DNA from: Sulfurovum sp.
Lineage (GTDB): Bacteria; Campylobacterota; Campylobacteria; Campylobacterales; Sulfurovaceae
Length of the DNA stretch: 6,266 bases
Assembly (NCBI GenBank): GCA_026984165.1
Contig: JALSSQ010000332.1
Location: 1 to 6,266, forward strand
Direction: 5' to 3'
Made by a program: the position numbers and the translations under genes. Below the pieces are notes generated by a model that saw only the letters and a program-made list of their open reading frames with translations, ran no database searches and was not told the DNA's origin. Within the stretch, counting starts at the first letter, position 1. Each line of letters starts with the position of its first letter. Shown here in pieces: positions 6,027-6,266 of this stretch.

Positions 6027-6054
6027 ACTCCTTACTCCCTACTCCCTGCTCCCT
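6027..6054 (-). repeat. Opposed degenerate heptamer array (AGGGAGT-type, 4 units)
   Basis: Read on the minus strand, four units follow one another: AGGGAGC, AGGGAGT, AGGGAGT, AAGGAGT. Related but decayed heptamers may extend to about 6013. The array is inverted relative to the perfect GGAGGTA array 23 bases away; pairing UAGGAGG to CUCCCUA leaves one mismatch and one G-U per heptamer, so a long imperfect hairpin is possible. The first unit overlaps the TAG stop (6053-6055) of the permease gene. Confidence 0.8.
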
Positions 6055-6266
6055 ATTTAGTAATAGAGATATTTTCTTTATGACCCACTTCGCACTGTGT
6101 ATCTTTATCAAAATCCATTGCTTTTGCATTGTCCATCAGTACAGGAACAAAGAACAATGATACAAAAACTGCTGCCACCGTTCCCGATATAAGAGCTACA
6201 CCTAAGCCTCCAAATACTGGGTCACTAGCCAAAAGTGCCGAACCCAATATAATAGCCACAGCTGTA
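6053..6266 (-). CDS. RND efflux permease, C-terminal end (cut by window edge)
   Basis: Only the last 70 residues are visible; the frame stays open to the right edge, so the start is outside the window. The visible part holds the final two membrane segments typical of RND transporters: a hydrophobic stretch with AIILGSALLASDPVF, then GGLGVALISGT and AAVFVSLFFVPVLMDN, corresponding to TM11-TM12 and the VPVL-type end seen in AcrB-like and heavy-metal-type permeases. A charged cytoplasmic tail with DKDTQCEVGHKENISITK ends at TAG. The DPVFGGLG motif resembles RND permeases seen in sulfur-oxidising bacteria, but the substrate cannot be told from this end. It is probably not the partner of the adaptor at 71-898, from which it is separated by oppositely oriented genes. 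Confidence 0.88.
   Translation of the reverse strand, partial: TAVAIILGSALLASDPVFGGLGVALISGTVAAVFVSLFFVPVLMDNAKAMDFDKDTQCEVGHKENISITK

Noticed and set aside
5931..6054. CRISPR-like array
   Set aside because: The units are 7 bases with no spacers between them, so this is a simple tandem repeat.
71..6266. The adaptor (left) and permease (right) as one operon split by an insertion
   Set aside because: No insertion sequence, direct repeat or transposase is visible, and efp with its own promoter and terminator lies between them; two separate RND systems are simpler.

Overview
The window reads as chromosomal DNA from a Campylobacterota (epsilonproteobacterial) bacterium, probably a Sulfurovum/Sulfurimonas-like sulfur or hydrogen oxidiser. 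This is inferred from the very low GC content, AAGGA-type ribosome sites, an elongation factor P that reads like the Campylobacter/Sulfurovum form, a c'-type cytochrome beside an RND adaptor, and a DUF302-like exported protein. Genus is an inference, not a search result.

Layout. On the minus strand at the left (71-1317) is a tightly coupled pair: an exported class II (c'-like) monoheme cytochrome followed 8 bases later by a short RND-type periplasmic adaptor. Bases 1-70 hold only a weak hairpin. A 429-base divergent spacer (1318-1746) follows; its core (1441-1680) has only 22 G/C in 240 bases. On the plus strand come two tandem paralogues (1747-2364 and 2388-3005), each an exported 205-residue protein built almost wholly of 11-residue (hendecad) repeats and free of Pro, Cys, Trp and Gln in the mature part. 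A hairpin terminator (3038-3080) closes this operon. Next is a 702-residue exported protein (3160-5268, TTG start) with DUF302-like modules, a Thr/Lys linker and a second conserved half. It converges on efp (minus, 5313-5879), whose terminator touches the large gene's stop codon. At the right edge is the C-terminal end of an RND permease (minus, 6053 to beyond 6266).

Between the permease stop and efp is a conspicuous short tandem repeat: nine perfect copies of GGAGGTA (5941-6003), followed by an opposed array of four related heptamers (6027-6054) that runs into the permease stop codon. The plus-strand repeat contains AGGAGGT, the exact complement of the usual 16S rRNA 3' end.

Functional picture. 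Five of the seven genes act in the envelope (cytochrome, adaptor, two hendecad proteins, DUF302-like protein), and the partial permease makes a sixth; efp is the only cytoplasmic housekeeping gene. The best candidate for something undescribed is the hendecad pair, which looks like a periplasmic LEA-like or surface-binding helical protein family. The heptamer arrays are the most unusual non-coding element.
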